Position numbers and translations under genes: made by a program. Shown here one piece after another: positions 26,481-35,756 of a stretch of 35,756 nucleotides of DNA. The stretch covers positions 1 to 35,756 of the forward strand of contig QJVW01000017.1 of NCBI GenBank assembly GCA_003235575.1, written 5' to 3'. Positions within the stretch are counted from its first letter, which is position 1, and every line of letters starts with the position of its first letter. A model generated the notes under the pieces. It searched no databases. It worked only from the letters and a program-made list of their open reading frames with translations, and had not been told where the DNA came from. Origin of the DNA: Candidatus Eiseniibacteriota bacterium (GTDB lineage: Bacteria > Eisenbacteria > RBG-16-71-46 > SZUA-252).

Positions 26481-28355
26481 TTACTGCACGCGCTCCGCGG
26501 CGAGGCCGATCGACGCCTTCGGGTTCAGAAGCCGCATCGTCGTTTCCCCCGTGACCTTCTCGTCGGCGCCGTCAACGATGTACTGCTTCACCTGGGCCAC
26601 CGAGAGCTCGGGATGGAGCGCCCATAGCTTGGCCGCGAGGTTCGTCACGTTCGGGGCGGCCATGCTCGTTCCATTCAGCCGGATCTTCTCGCCCCCCGGA
26701 AGATAGCTCTCGACCTCGAAGCCATTCGAGTAGACATCCACGTTGCCGAAACTGGTGAATCCCGTCCGTTCCCCCGCCTGGTCGACGGCGCCCGCCACGA
26801 TCACGTTCGGCAGCTTGAACGAACTCGGCATGACCTCGTCGAATTTCACGTCGTTGTCGCTGTTCCCGGCGGCGATGACGAAGAGCGTCTGGGGCGCCCC
26901 CTCCAGAGCCTTGAAGAGCGCGTTGTACCCGATGTCATAGATCTTCCGCGCCAGCGCGCGCCGCTCCTCGGGGGTCCCCCCCGCCTGGTTTTGCTCCAGG
27001 GCGACCTCGATCGAACGCAGGTCCCCTCCCCAGCTCATGTTCACGACACGCACCTTGTGCTTCGTGAAATATTGAACCGTCTTCGCCATGCTGGCGCCAT
27101 CCTTCTTCGCCTGCTCGACGGTCGGTTTCTCCGGCGGCGCGTGGTAGTCGAACGTGATCCGGCAGGCCATGAGACGCGCGGCGGGATTCCCCTTCAGCGC
27201 GATGCCGGCGACGTGGGTGCCGTGCGCGTACTGCGAGTAGGCCGTCAGTCCCTCGAGGAAGGGTTTCACCTCGTTCTGCTTGAGTCCAGCGAGGTCCTGC
27301 TTCAGATCGGACGCGGCGGGTGAATCGATGTTCTCCTGGAGGTCGGTCAGGCCCTTCATGTAGCCCTTGAAGGTATCGGGCGACTCGATCTCCTTGGCGA
27401 TCGGGAAGAGCAGATCCGGCGTCGGGTCGGAGTGCAGCGTCCACGCGATGCCGTTCACGTCGTCCACGAAGCCGTTCTTGTCGTCGTCCTTTCCGTTTCC
27501 GGGCGTCTCCTTGGGATTGACCCACAGCTGCTCCGGGTAGAGCGCCACGTCCACGCCCGAATCCCAGACCGCCAGGAGCACCGGCGTCGTCTTCTGGTCC
27601 GCCGTGAGCGTGACCTCGCGCGCCCCCCAGATGTCGGGCTTCCGCTCCTCCCTGTTGGCGTCGAGCACGGCCGTATAGGCCGACACGACGTCATCCTTGA
27701 AGGGCAGCACCTCCCGGAGAACGTATCCCACCTGGACGACGCCGGCGGCGATGTCCTCGCCGATCGTGCCGTCCTTCGCCGCGGGATCGGCCTGCGCCTG
27801 AAGCCCGCCCAGCATCAGCGACGGCGAGAGGATCTCGAAACTGGCCTTGTTCTGCTTCAGCACGTCCTGCACTTCCTGGTACGGCAAGGCCTCCAGCGAT
27901 TGCTGCAGCGTCGCGCGCAGCGTTTCGTGCTCGTCGCCCTTGGCGGCCTTCGCCGCCAGCATCGCCTCCGCCAGCAGCCCTGACGTCAATTTCTGCGCGG
28001 GCTTTTCCTGGAGCTCCCGCACGGTCTCGACCAGATTCCGGACCTCCGCCTCGTCGCCCTGCAGCATGGCGATCGTGAGGAGCGTCCCATGAATGCGACG
28101 GAGGGCGCTCCGATCCTGGATGTCGTACTTCTCGAGATCGGCTCTCAAATTGGCCTCGATTTCGGCGGCCAGGGCGTCGACCGCGGCGGCGTCCTGCGCC
28201 AGCTCGCTTGGTTTCATCGAAATGGTGTAGGCGTGCGGCGGGAGATCCGAGAGCTTGGTGATGGCGATCTTCTCCGCGTGGGCGTGCGCCGCCCCGGCCC
28301 CGACCACAACCGCCACGAGCAGGGCCGGCGCGACCCGACGAACGATGGAACGCAT
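26481..28355 (-). CDS. Secreted subtilisin-family (S8) serine protease with Ca-binding-like insert
   Basis: The 624-residue protein has a signal peptide (about 1-27, ending AHA), an N-terminal helical region (28-250) of unknown fold, and a peptidase S8 domain. The catalytic residues are Asp265 in AVWDSGVD, His378 in AHGTHVAG, and Ser564 in NGTSMAAPN, with oxyanion Asn498 in AAGNSDND. About 110 residues separate Asp and His, far more than in classic subtilisins. This insert contains GNGKDDDKNGFVDDVNG at about 286-302, an Asp-rich calcium-binding-like loop seen in some large S8 proteases. The protein should act outside the cytoplasm. ATG 28355 has a near-perfect AAAGGAGG five bases upstream. 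It follows the dimethylargininase-like gene by 15 bases, so both probably share a transcript. Confidence 0.93.
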   Translation of the reverse strand: MRSIVRRVAPALLVAVVVGAGAAHAHAEKIAITKLSDLPPHAYTISMKPSELAQDAAAVDALAAEIEANLRADLEKYDIQDRSALRRIHGTLLTIAMLQGDEAEVRNLVETVRELQEKPAQKLTSGLLAEAMLAAKAAKGDEHETLRATLQQSLEALPYQEVQDVLKQNKASFEILSPSLMLGGLQAQADPAAKDGTIGEDIAAGVVQVGYVLREVLPFKDDVVSAYTAVLDANREERKPDIWGAREVTLTADQKTTPVLLAVWDSGVDVALYPEQLWVNPKETPGNGKDDDKNGFVDDVNGIAWTLHSDPTPDLLFPIAKEIESPDTFKGYMKGLTDLQENIDSPAASDLKQDLAGLKQNEVKPFLEGLTAYSQYAHGTHVAGIALKGNPAARLMACRITFDYHAPPEKPTVEQAKKDGASMAKTVQYFTKHKVRVVNMSWGGDLRSIEVALEQNQAGGTPEERRALARKIYDIGYNALFKALEGAPQTLFVIAAGNSDNDVKFDEVMPSSFKLPNVIVAGAVDQAGERTGFTSFGNVDVYSNGFEVESYLPGGEKIRLNGTSMAAPNVTNLAAKLWALHPELSVAQVKQYIVDGADEKVTGETTMRLLNPKASIGLAAERVQ

Positions 28356-28370
28356 GAATCCTCCTTTGCG

Positions 28371-29144
28371 TTAGAAGCGGAGCGAGAGGCAGGAAAGCCC
28401 CCCGTCCATTTTCTCGAATTCCGAAACGGCAACGGGGAGCGGATCATACCCGCGTTCCCGCAGCATCTTCTCGAAGCGCGGAAACCCCGATGCCACCAGC
28501 ACATGATCGTTCACGCGGATACAGTTCGCGGCGTATGCCTCCCCGTCCTCCACGCGAACCATGTCCAGCCCCCGCAGCGCCGGGTGCGCGGCGAGCGCGC
28601 GGTTGACCGCAAACCGCCCGTCACCCAGCCAGCTGATCCCGCTCTTCAAGTGAAGCAGGCCGTCGGTATTCCGAATGTCGACCAGGGTGGAGTCTACCCC
28701 GTCGCGGCGAAGGAGCGCCGCCAGCTGTCGCGCCCCGGCCTCGTTCGTCCGCGCGGAGATCCCGATCAGGAACCGATCCCCCGCCTCGCAGACGTCGCCG
28801 CCGTCCAGCGTGCCGGGCTCCTCGATGCGGCTCCGCGTGGAGAAGTAGGGCGCCAGCGCCGCGTCGATGGCCGCGACCTCGCCGGCGCGGCTGGGCGCGC
28901 CGGGCCGGGTCAGGATCGCGTGCTCGCGCCGCAGCACCGCGGCGTCCTCCACGAACGTCGCGTCCGGGTGATCGCCGTCCGCGGGCAGCCGCGTCAGCGC
29001 GACCCCGCACGCCTCCAGCGCCTCGCAGTAGCGCGCATGCTGCTCCAGCGCCCGTGCGACGTCCGGAACGCCGAGATTGGCGGACGTCAAGCCCTCGGCG
29101 AAATTGGATCCGGGAGGCCGGACGATGGCGCGGCGAACCGCCAC
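28371..29144 (-). CDS. Dimethylargininase-like / guanidino-group hydrolase (DDAH family)
   Basis: The 257-residue protein belongs to the DDAH branch of the amidinotransferase superfamily, which hydrolyses methylated arginines to citrulline and amines. The catalytic cysteine is predicted to be Cys252 in MDGGLSCLS and the histidine His165 in GLLHLKSG. The substrate-binding segments DATFVEDAAV (61-70) and GTLDGGDV are present. In other members the latter reads EGGDV with a glutamate; here it is aspartate. The start is GTG 29144, seven bases before the end of the upstream permease. No good ribosome binding site is seen, so coupling is likely. An arginine deiminase is a less likely alternative because of the short length. 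Confidence 0.88.
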   Translation of the reverse strand: MAVRRAIVRPPGSNFAEGLTSANLGVPDVARALEQHARYCEALEACGVALTRLPADGDHPDATFVEDAAVLRREHAILTRPGAPSRAGEVAAIDAALAPYFSTRSRIEEPGTLDGGDVCEAGDRFLIGISARTNEAGARQLAALLRRDGVDSTLVDIRNTDGLLHLKSGISWLGDGRFAVNRALAAHPALRGLDMVRVEDGEAYAANCIRVNDHVLVASGFPRFEKMLRERGYDPLPVAVSEFEKMDGGLSCLSLRF

Positions 29145-29151
29145 CGCGGCG

Positions 29152-30378
29152 CTACTCGTACCGCAGCGACTCGACCGGATCGAGTCGCGCGGCTTTCATG
29201 GCGGGGTAGATGCCGAAAAAGAGTCCCACGGACGTCGCGGAGAGAAAGGCGAGCAGCACGCCCCAGAGCGGCACGGCGAACGAGAGCGGCGTGAAGACGT
29301 CCACCAGCCAGCCGACCAGCAATCCCGCCGTCACGCCGACGATTCCTCCCGTCCCCGTGAGCGTCATGGCCTCGACGATGAACTGCCACAGGATGTCGCG
29401 TTGCCGCGCGCCGATCGCCTTCCGCACGCCGATCTCGCGCGTCCGCTCGGTCACCGAAACGAGCATGATGTTCATGACGCCGATGCCTCCCACCATGAGG
29501 CCGATGGAGGAAATCGCGACCATGACCAGGTAGAAGGCGCCCGTGATGCTGTTGTACAGGTCCATCAGCGCCTTGTCGGTGAAGACGGCGAAATTGTCGC
29601 CTTGATGATAGGCGAGCTTCCGCTGGCGCCGGAGGACGTCGCGAATCTGGTCGATCGCGACGTCGATTCGATCGGTGGAGACGGGCTTGGCGTTGATGAC
29701 CATCCGGAGATTCGGCCCGAACATCTTCTCGCACGTCGTGTAGGGGATGAGCACCATGTCGTCGAGGCTCTGGCCGAGGAGTCTCCCCTTCGGCTCCGTC
29801 TCTCCGATGACGACGAACGGCTGGCCGCCGATGTGGATCGTGCGGCCGATGGCGTTCTGGTGCGGGAAGAGCGTCTCGATGTGGTCGGGACCCAGGACCA
29901 CGACCGCGGCGCGTCGGTCCACCTCGGCCTGGGTGAAGTATCGGCCGACGCCGGCCGTGATGTTGTTCGTGACCATGAAGTCGGGCGTGCTCCCGATCAC
30001 GAACGTGACGCGCGACTCCGTCTCCTGATAGCGAAGCCGGACCTCGGTGAAATTGAGCGGAGCCACCGCCTCCACGTCGGGGCACGAGCGCCGGATCGCC
30101 TCCGCGTCCTCGACTTCGAACCACTTCCGCCTCCGGAGGCTGTCCGGAAAATCGCCCACGAAGGCGCCGGGCGCGAACGGACGGATGAACAGGACGTCCG
30201 TGCCGATCGACGCCAGTTGCGTTTTCACGCTGCGGTTCAGACCCTCGATGATCGACACGATCGCCATGATCGACGTGATGCCGATGATCACGCCCAGCAC
30301 GGTCAGGAACGATCGGATTTTGTTCGACCGGATGGCCTGAAACGCGATCCCGACCCCCTCGCGCACGTCGATCGCCAT
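29152..30378 (-). CDS. MacB/FtsX-type ABC transporter permease (second)
   Basis: The 408-residue protein has an N-terminal membrane helix (about 24-44), a large periplasmic MacB-like core domain of about 200 residues, and three C-terminal helices of the FtsX domain, with the conserved RTREIGVRKAIGARQRDIL between the first two. It should form half of the membrane core of an efflux or lipoprotein-type exporter, paired with the ATPase at 31632-32381 and the permease at 30382-31635. The ATG at 30378 lies three bases after the upstream stop. It differs clearly in sequence from that permease, so a heterodimer is more likely than a homodimer. Substrate is unknown. Confidence 0.9.
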   Translation of the reverse strand: MAIDVREGVGIAFQAIRSNKIRSFLTVLGVIIGITSIMAIVSIIEGLNRSVKTQLASIGTDVLFIRPFAPGAFVGDFPDSLRRRKWFEVEDAEAIRRSCPDVEAVAPLNFTEVRLRYQETESRVTFVIGSTPDFMVTNNITAGVGRYFTQAEVDRRAAVVVLGPDHIETLFPHQNAIGRTIHIGGQPFVVIGETEPKGRLLGQSLDDMVLIPYTTCEKMFGPNLRMVINAKPVSTDRIDVAIDQIRDVLRRQRKLAYHQGDNFAVFTDKALMDLYNSITGAFYLVMVAISSIGLMVGGIGVMNIMLVSVTERTREIGVRKAIGARQRDILWQFIVEAMTLTGTGGIVGVTAGLLVGWLVDVFTPLSFAVPLWGVLLAFLSATSVGLFFGIYPAMKAARLDPVESLRYE

Positions 30379-30381
30379 TCG

Positions 30382-32380
<1,999 letters not shown>

Positions 32381-32381
<1 letters not shown>

Positions 32382-33673
32382 TACGCCCCCTTCCCTTGCT
32401 TTTTCGGTTCCTCGACGCGCACGCGCTGCCCCGGCTTCAGGGTTCGCAGGACGCGGAACGGACCGATCACCACCTTTTCCCCGGGCTTCAGGTCGCCCGT
32501 GATCTCGTAGTCGGTGTCGCTGGAGAGGCCCTGCGTGACGGCGCGGAACGCCACGCTGCCGTCCTCCCCCATCACGAACACGCCCTTCTTCTCCTCGCTC
32601 TTCTTCTCCTCGGCCTTCGCCTCGGCGGCGGCGGCGACGTCGCTCTTCTTCTCGCGCTTCTTCGCCCGCCGCTTGCCGGCGGGAACCAGTTCCTCGTCCG
32701 TGCGCAGCACCACGGCCTGGATCGGCACCATCAACACGCTGTCCTTCGACGCGGTCGTGATCTCCACGTCGGCCGTCATTCCCGGACGCAGCAGCGCCGG
32801 CGGCTCGTCGATCGTCACGTCCACCAGGAAGTTCGTCTGCTGCTCCTGCTGGCCGATGTTCGAGATGGTCGGCGAGTTCGCGATCTTCGTCACGTGGCCG
32901 GCCAGCGAGGTGTCGGGAAGCGCGTCCACGGTGACCTTCGCGACCTGGTCCGCGCGAACGTAGGAGACGTCGGTCTCGTCCACCTCCGCCTCGACCTTCA
33001 TCTGGCTCATGTTCGCGACCGTCATGATCACGCTGCCCGGGTTGTTCATCGTGCCTACCACGACGATCTCACCCTCCTCGATCGCGAGTTGGGTGACCGT
33101 GCCGTCGATCGGCGAGACGTAGCGCGTCTTCGAGAGCCGGTCCCGCGCGATGGTCACGTTCGCCTCCTCCCGCGCGACATCCTCGAGACGCGCGTCGAGG
33201 CGCGCCCGGTCGGTGTCGCGGGTGGCGCGGGCCGCGTCCAGCTCCTCGGGCGAGACGAGTTTCTGCGTGAAAAGGCTCTCCTTCCGCTTCAGCGCCGCGT
33301 CGGACTGCGCGAAGGTGGCCTCGGCCTGGCGCCGGTTGGACCGGGCCGCCTGGAGGCTGGCCTCGGAGTTCTTGACCTGGGCGCGGTATTCCGTGTCGTC
33401 GATCTGGAGCAGGAACTGCCCCCGCCGGACGTGATCCCCCTCCTGCACGGCGAGCCGGACCACGCGGCCCGGCACGTCGGCGCTCATCTTCACCATCGTC
33501 TCGGGCTGAATGCGTCCCGGCGCGCGGACGGTGGCGGTCACGGTCCCCTTCTTCACCGTGCCGACCTGAACCGCGATCTTGCCTCCGGAGGCCCGCATCA
33601 CGTTCGCGGCGATGACCAGCACGACCAGCAGCGCCCCGCCCCCGATGAGCAGCGCGCGTTTCCGACCTGTCAT
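32381..33673 (-). CDS. Periplasmic adaptor / membrane fusion protein (MacA/HlyD-like)
   Basis: The 430-residue protein has an N-terminal membrane anchor (about 7-24), split lipoyl-like halves (about 62-97 and 185-215) flanking a long coiled-coil hairpin (about 95-180), and a beta-barrel domain. It should link the inner-membrane ABC core with the TolC protein. A Lys/Glu/Ala-rich stretch at about 332-364 interrupts the C-terminal part and is unusual; it may be a flexible linker. The start at ATG 33673 lies 25 bases after the tolC stop. Order tolC, adaptor, ATPase, permease, permease suggests a full tripartite exporter. Confidence 0.92.
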
Positions 33674-33698
33674 GTTCGAGATCTCCCCCGAGCGGATG

Positions 33699-35141
33699 CT
33701 AGTATCGCCGCTCCCCGATCGCCCGTTCGAGCGCCGCCTCCGCGACCCGCGCGTCGGCGAGGGCCTCGACCAATTGCTGGCGGGCCTGCTCCAGACTCAC
33801 TTCCGCGTTGAGCAGGTCGAGGTAGGTCCCCGCGCCCAGCTCGTAGCGGCTCTTCGAAAACTTGTGGTCCTCCTCGGCGGAGGCGACCCCCTCTTCGGCG
33901 ACGGCGATGCGCTCGATGGCCTCCTTGAGCAGCAACCACGCCTCCTTCGCCTCGAACACGACGTCGAGCTCCAGTTGCCGGCGCGCCGCCTCCGCCTCGA
34001 CCAGCGCGCCCTTGGCGGACCGCATGTTGCCTTCGAGCGCGAGGCCGTCGAAGATCGGAACGCTGAGGCGAATGCCCCCCGACCAGGTCGTTTGATAGCG
34101 CTCGTCCTCGATATCGTCGATCGGGTCGTAGAATTCGATCCGGTCCTTCAAATTGGACCGCACCACGTTCACGGAACCCGTGAGGCGCGGCGCGCGCGAC
34201 ATTCGTGCGGAGAAGAGGCCGGACCGCGCGGCCCGTTCGGCGGCCGCCGCGCTCGCCAGGGTCGGGCGGGCGCGGAGGGCCTGGTCCACCACCGCGGCGG
34301 AATCGGGCAGCGGCACCGCCCCCTCCATCTCGGTTTCCACCGCGATGGCGGCCGGTCCCTCGAGACCCATGACGGCCTTGAGTCGCTGCCGCTGGATCTC
34401 CACTTGGTTCTGCGCCTGGATCCGGCTCAGCTGCGTGGAGGCGCGACGCGCGCGGGATTTGAGCACGTCGCCCTTGGCGACGCTCCCCACCTCGAAGAGC
34501 GCCTCGGACCGGGCCTCCTCGTCGCGCGCCAGCTTCTCGGAATCCACGGCCACCGCGGCGAGCCGCTCGGCCTTCACGCACTCGAAGTACTGCTGTTTGA
34601 CGCGGAAGACGACGTCGTTCCGCGTCTCGGCCTCGCTCTCCTGCGCGCGACTCCGCAGGTGGTCCTGGCGCCGCTTTTGCGACCAGGCGGAGAGATTGAT
34701 GAGATTCGTATTCAGACTGGCGGATATCGAACGGCTATCGCTCCGGGAGACGAACCCGTCGTTGAACGTAGAGTCCACCGGGTCCGGAACGATCACCTGC
34801 GCGCTTCGTTCGTCGGGAATCGTCCTGCCGTACCCGGCTTCGGCGTTGATGGTCGGCAGAATGTTCGTCCAGGCGCCGAGCGCGTTGCCCCGCGCCTGTG
34901 TCGTTCGCGCGTGCGCGCCCCGCACGTCGCCGTTCCGCCGGAGCGCGGTTTCGACGCAGCGCGCGAGCGACCAGCGCTCCAAGCCGGTCACGGCCGGCGC
35001 CGGCACACGATCCGCCGCGGTGACCGACGCGGCCGCCGCCGTGGAATCGGCCGCGGTTGCCGCGGGCGGCGCGAGCAGAATGACCGGCGCGAAGATGGCC
35101 GCCGCCAGAATTCGAGAAAGACTACGGACTCCGCATCGCAT
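33699..35141 (-). CDS. tolC: TolC-family outer-membrane efflux protein
   Basis: The product is about 480 residues with an N-terminal signal peptide ending near AATAA, followed by two TolC/OEP repeats rich in long helices such as AFDAK-like heptad segments (EAEAARRQLELDVVFEAKEAWLLLKE region). It should form a trimeric channel through the outer membrane. Its presence indicates a diderm cell. ATG 35141 is preferred over GTG 35147 because GGGGAG is at good distance from the ATG and too close to the GTG. It is the first gene of the exporter operon and lies 102 bases after the YIP1-like gene. The symbol is a family label only. Confidence 0.9.
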   Translation of the reverse strand: MRCGVRSLSRILAAAIFAPVILLAPPAATAADSTAAAASVTAADRVPAPAVTGLERWSLARCVETALRRNGDVRGAHARTTQARGNALGAWTNILPTINAEAGYGRTIPDERSAQVIVPDPVDSTFNDGFVSRSDSRSISASLNTNLINLSAWSQKRRQDHLRSRAQESEAETRNDVVFRVKQQYFECVKAERLAAVAVDSEKLARDEEARSEALFEVGSVAKGDVLKSRARRASTQLSRIQAQNQVEIQRQRLKAVMGLEGPAAIAVETEMEGAVPLPDSAAVVDQALRARPTLASAAAAERAARSGLFSARMSRAPRLTGSVNVVRSNLKDRIEFYDPIDDIEDERYQTTWSGGIRLSVPIFDGLALEGNMRSAKGALVEAEAARRQLELDVVFEAKEAWLLLKEAIERIAVAEEGVASAEEDHKFSKSRYELGAGTYLDLLNAEVSLEQARQQLVEALADARVAEAALERAIGERRY

Positions 35142-35243
35142 GAGCACTCTCCCCGACTGGGACTAGGAATTTCGAACGAATCCGGACCGGCGGATCTCGC
35201 CGACCATACCTCTACGTCGCGTGGCCGCTTCGGGTTTCCGTGC

Positions 35244-35756
35244 TCATCGCATCCCCGACAGGAGCAACGTAAGCAGGAATACCGGCAGCGCGGTGATGAC
35301 GCCGAAACCAAACCCCTTCCGGGCATACGTCGCGACGCCGATCGCGGTAACGGCCGTTCCCCAGAGCAGGAAGGGGTCCGTCGCCGAGTCCAGAACCCGC
35401 GTCACGTAGTTCAGGTCCTCGCCAAGGAGGTTCCCCAGGCCGAGCCGGATGTCGAGCGACCCCTTGCTCACGACGAGCGCGGTTCGAATCGCGTGATCGA
35501 CGAGTCCCACGACCGACCCGTAGATGGCGGCGCTCAGGTAGTGCGGAAACCGCAGCTTGGCGCCCAGGAGCAGATTACCCATGAAGAACAAGAGCCCGGC
35601 AGACACGAGTAGCGCGAACGGCACGCCGATGAGGTTCCCGACCAGCGATAGCGCCATGCCGACGGGAGACGAGAACATCTTCTCCGTGGCGTCGATCTGT
35701 GCCTGCGGGGCGTCCTGCGCTTCCAGCTTCGCGATCGTCTGCTCGAGGACGACCCC
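35244..35756 (-). CDS. YIP1-family membrane protein, partial (5' end beyond window)
   Basis: An open frame runs from the right edge to a stop at 35244, about 170 residues. After a short charged lead with VLEQTIAKLEAQDAP, five hydrophobic stretches follow with small polar links, the pattern of YIP1/DUF1282-type proteins: GNLIGVPFALLVSAGLLFFMG, YLSAAIYGSVVGLV, and a C-terminal LPVFLLTLLLSGMR. Function of bacterial YIP1 proteins is mostly unknown. A methionine at 35678 is internal, since the frame remains open to the window end. The gene precedes tolC in the same direction. The family call is moderate. Confidence 0.7.
   Translation of the reverse strand, partial: GVVLEQTIAKLEAQDAPQAQIDATEKMFSSPVGMALSLVGNLIGVPFALLVSAGLLFFMGNLLLGAKLRFPHYLSAAIYGSVVGLVDHAIRTALVVSKGSLDIRLGLGNLLGEDLNYVTRVLDSATDPFLLWGTAVTAIGVATYARKGFGFGVITALPVFLLTLLLSGMR

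Noticed and set aside
33699-35141. Resistance-specific naming of the exporter
   Set aside because: The sequences support only a tripartite ABC exporter; substrate cannot be read from them.

Overview
This is a GC-rich bacterial chromosome segment packed with genes, almost all on the minus strand and many with overlapping stop and start codons. A TolC-type outer-membrane factor with a periplasmic adaptor points to a diderm bacterium. A 31-residue COX24-like basic protein next to HU, together with several conserved but unnamed membrane proteins, suggests an FCB-group or candidate-phylum lineage (something like Eisenbacteria or a Gemmatimonadota relative). That placement is inference from gene content only. 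I see no rRNA, tRNA, CRISPR array, insertion sequence or phage gene, and composition is even apart from one short AT-rich island near 4115-4190.

Layout, left to right. 1-3793 (minus) reads sppA, HU, a 31-aa COX24-like protein, RNase R and a PilZ-domain protein cut by the window edge. 3794-4333 is the only long gap; it holds the AT-rich island and a strong hairpin. 4334-6691 holds gpmI (glycolysis) and a lipoate/octanoate ligase-family protein. 6702-10009 is a four-gene membrane cluster (an FN3-like plus DUF6754-like protein and three small membrane proteins) that I cannot assign. 10121-18265 is one tightly coupled run: gcvT, gcvH, gcvPA, gcvPB, a two-TM PH-like protein, a small unknown, a MutL-type ASKHA ATPase, and a protein with barrel-sandwich-like and KOW-like parts. 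uvrA and cstA follow upstream, on the same strand.

23100-26426 is the only plus-strand block: a thiolase and a HAD/enoyl-CoA hydratase fusion, a two-gene beta-oxidation-like unit resembling Bacillus fadNA in domain order. It meets the next block tail to tail at a long hairpin. 26481-35141 (minus) starts with tolC, then a MacA-like adaptor, an ABC ATPase and two MacB/FtsX permeases, and continues with almost no gaps into a dimethylargininase-like hydrolase and a secreted subtilisin. A YIP1-like membrane protein runs off the right edge.

Functional links: the lipoate-ligase-family protein could supply the lipoyl group needed by GcvH. The gcv genes would feed one-carbon units from glycine. The most intriguing part is 6702-13899, where a MutL-family ATPase without any visible glutamate mutase subunit sits with a KOW/sandwich protein, two small unknowns and a neighbouring set of four membrane proteins. 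This may be an uncharacterised envelope-associated system.
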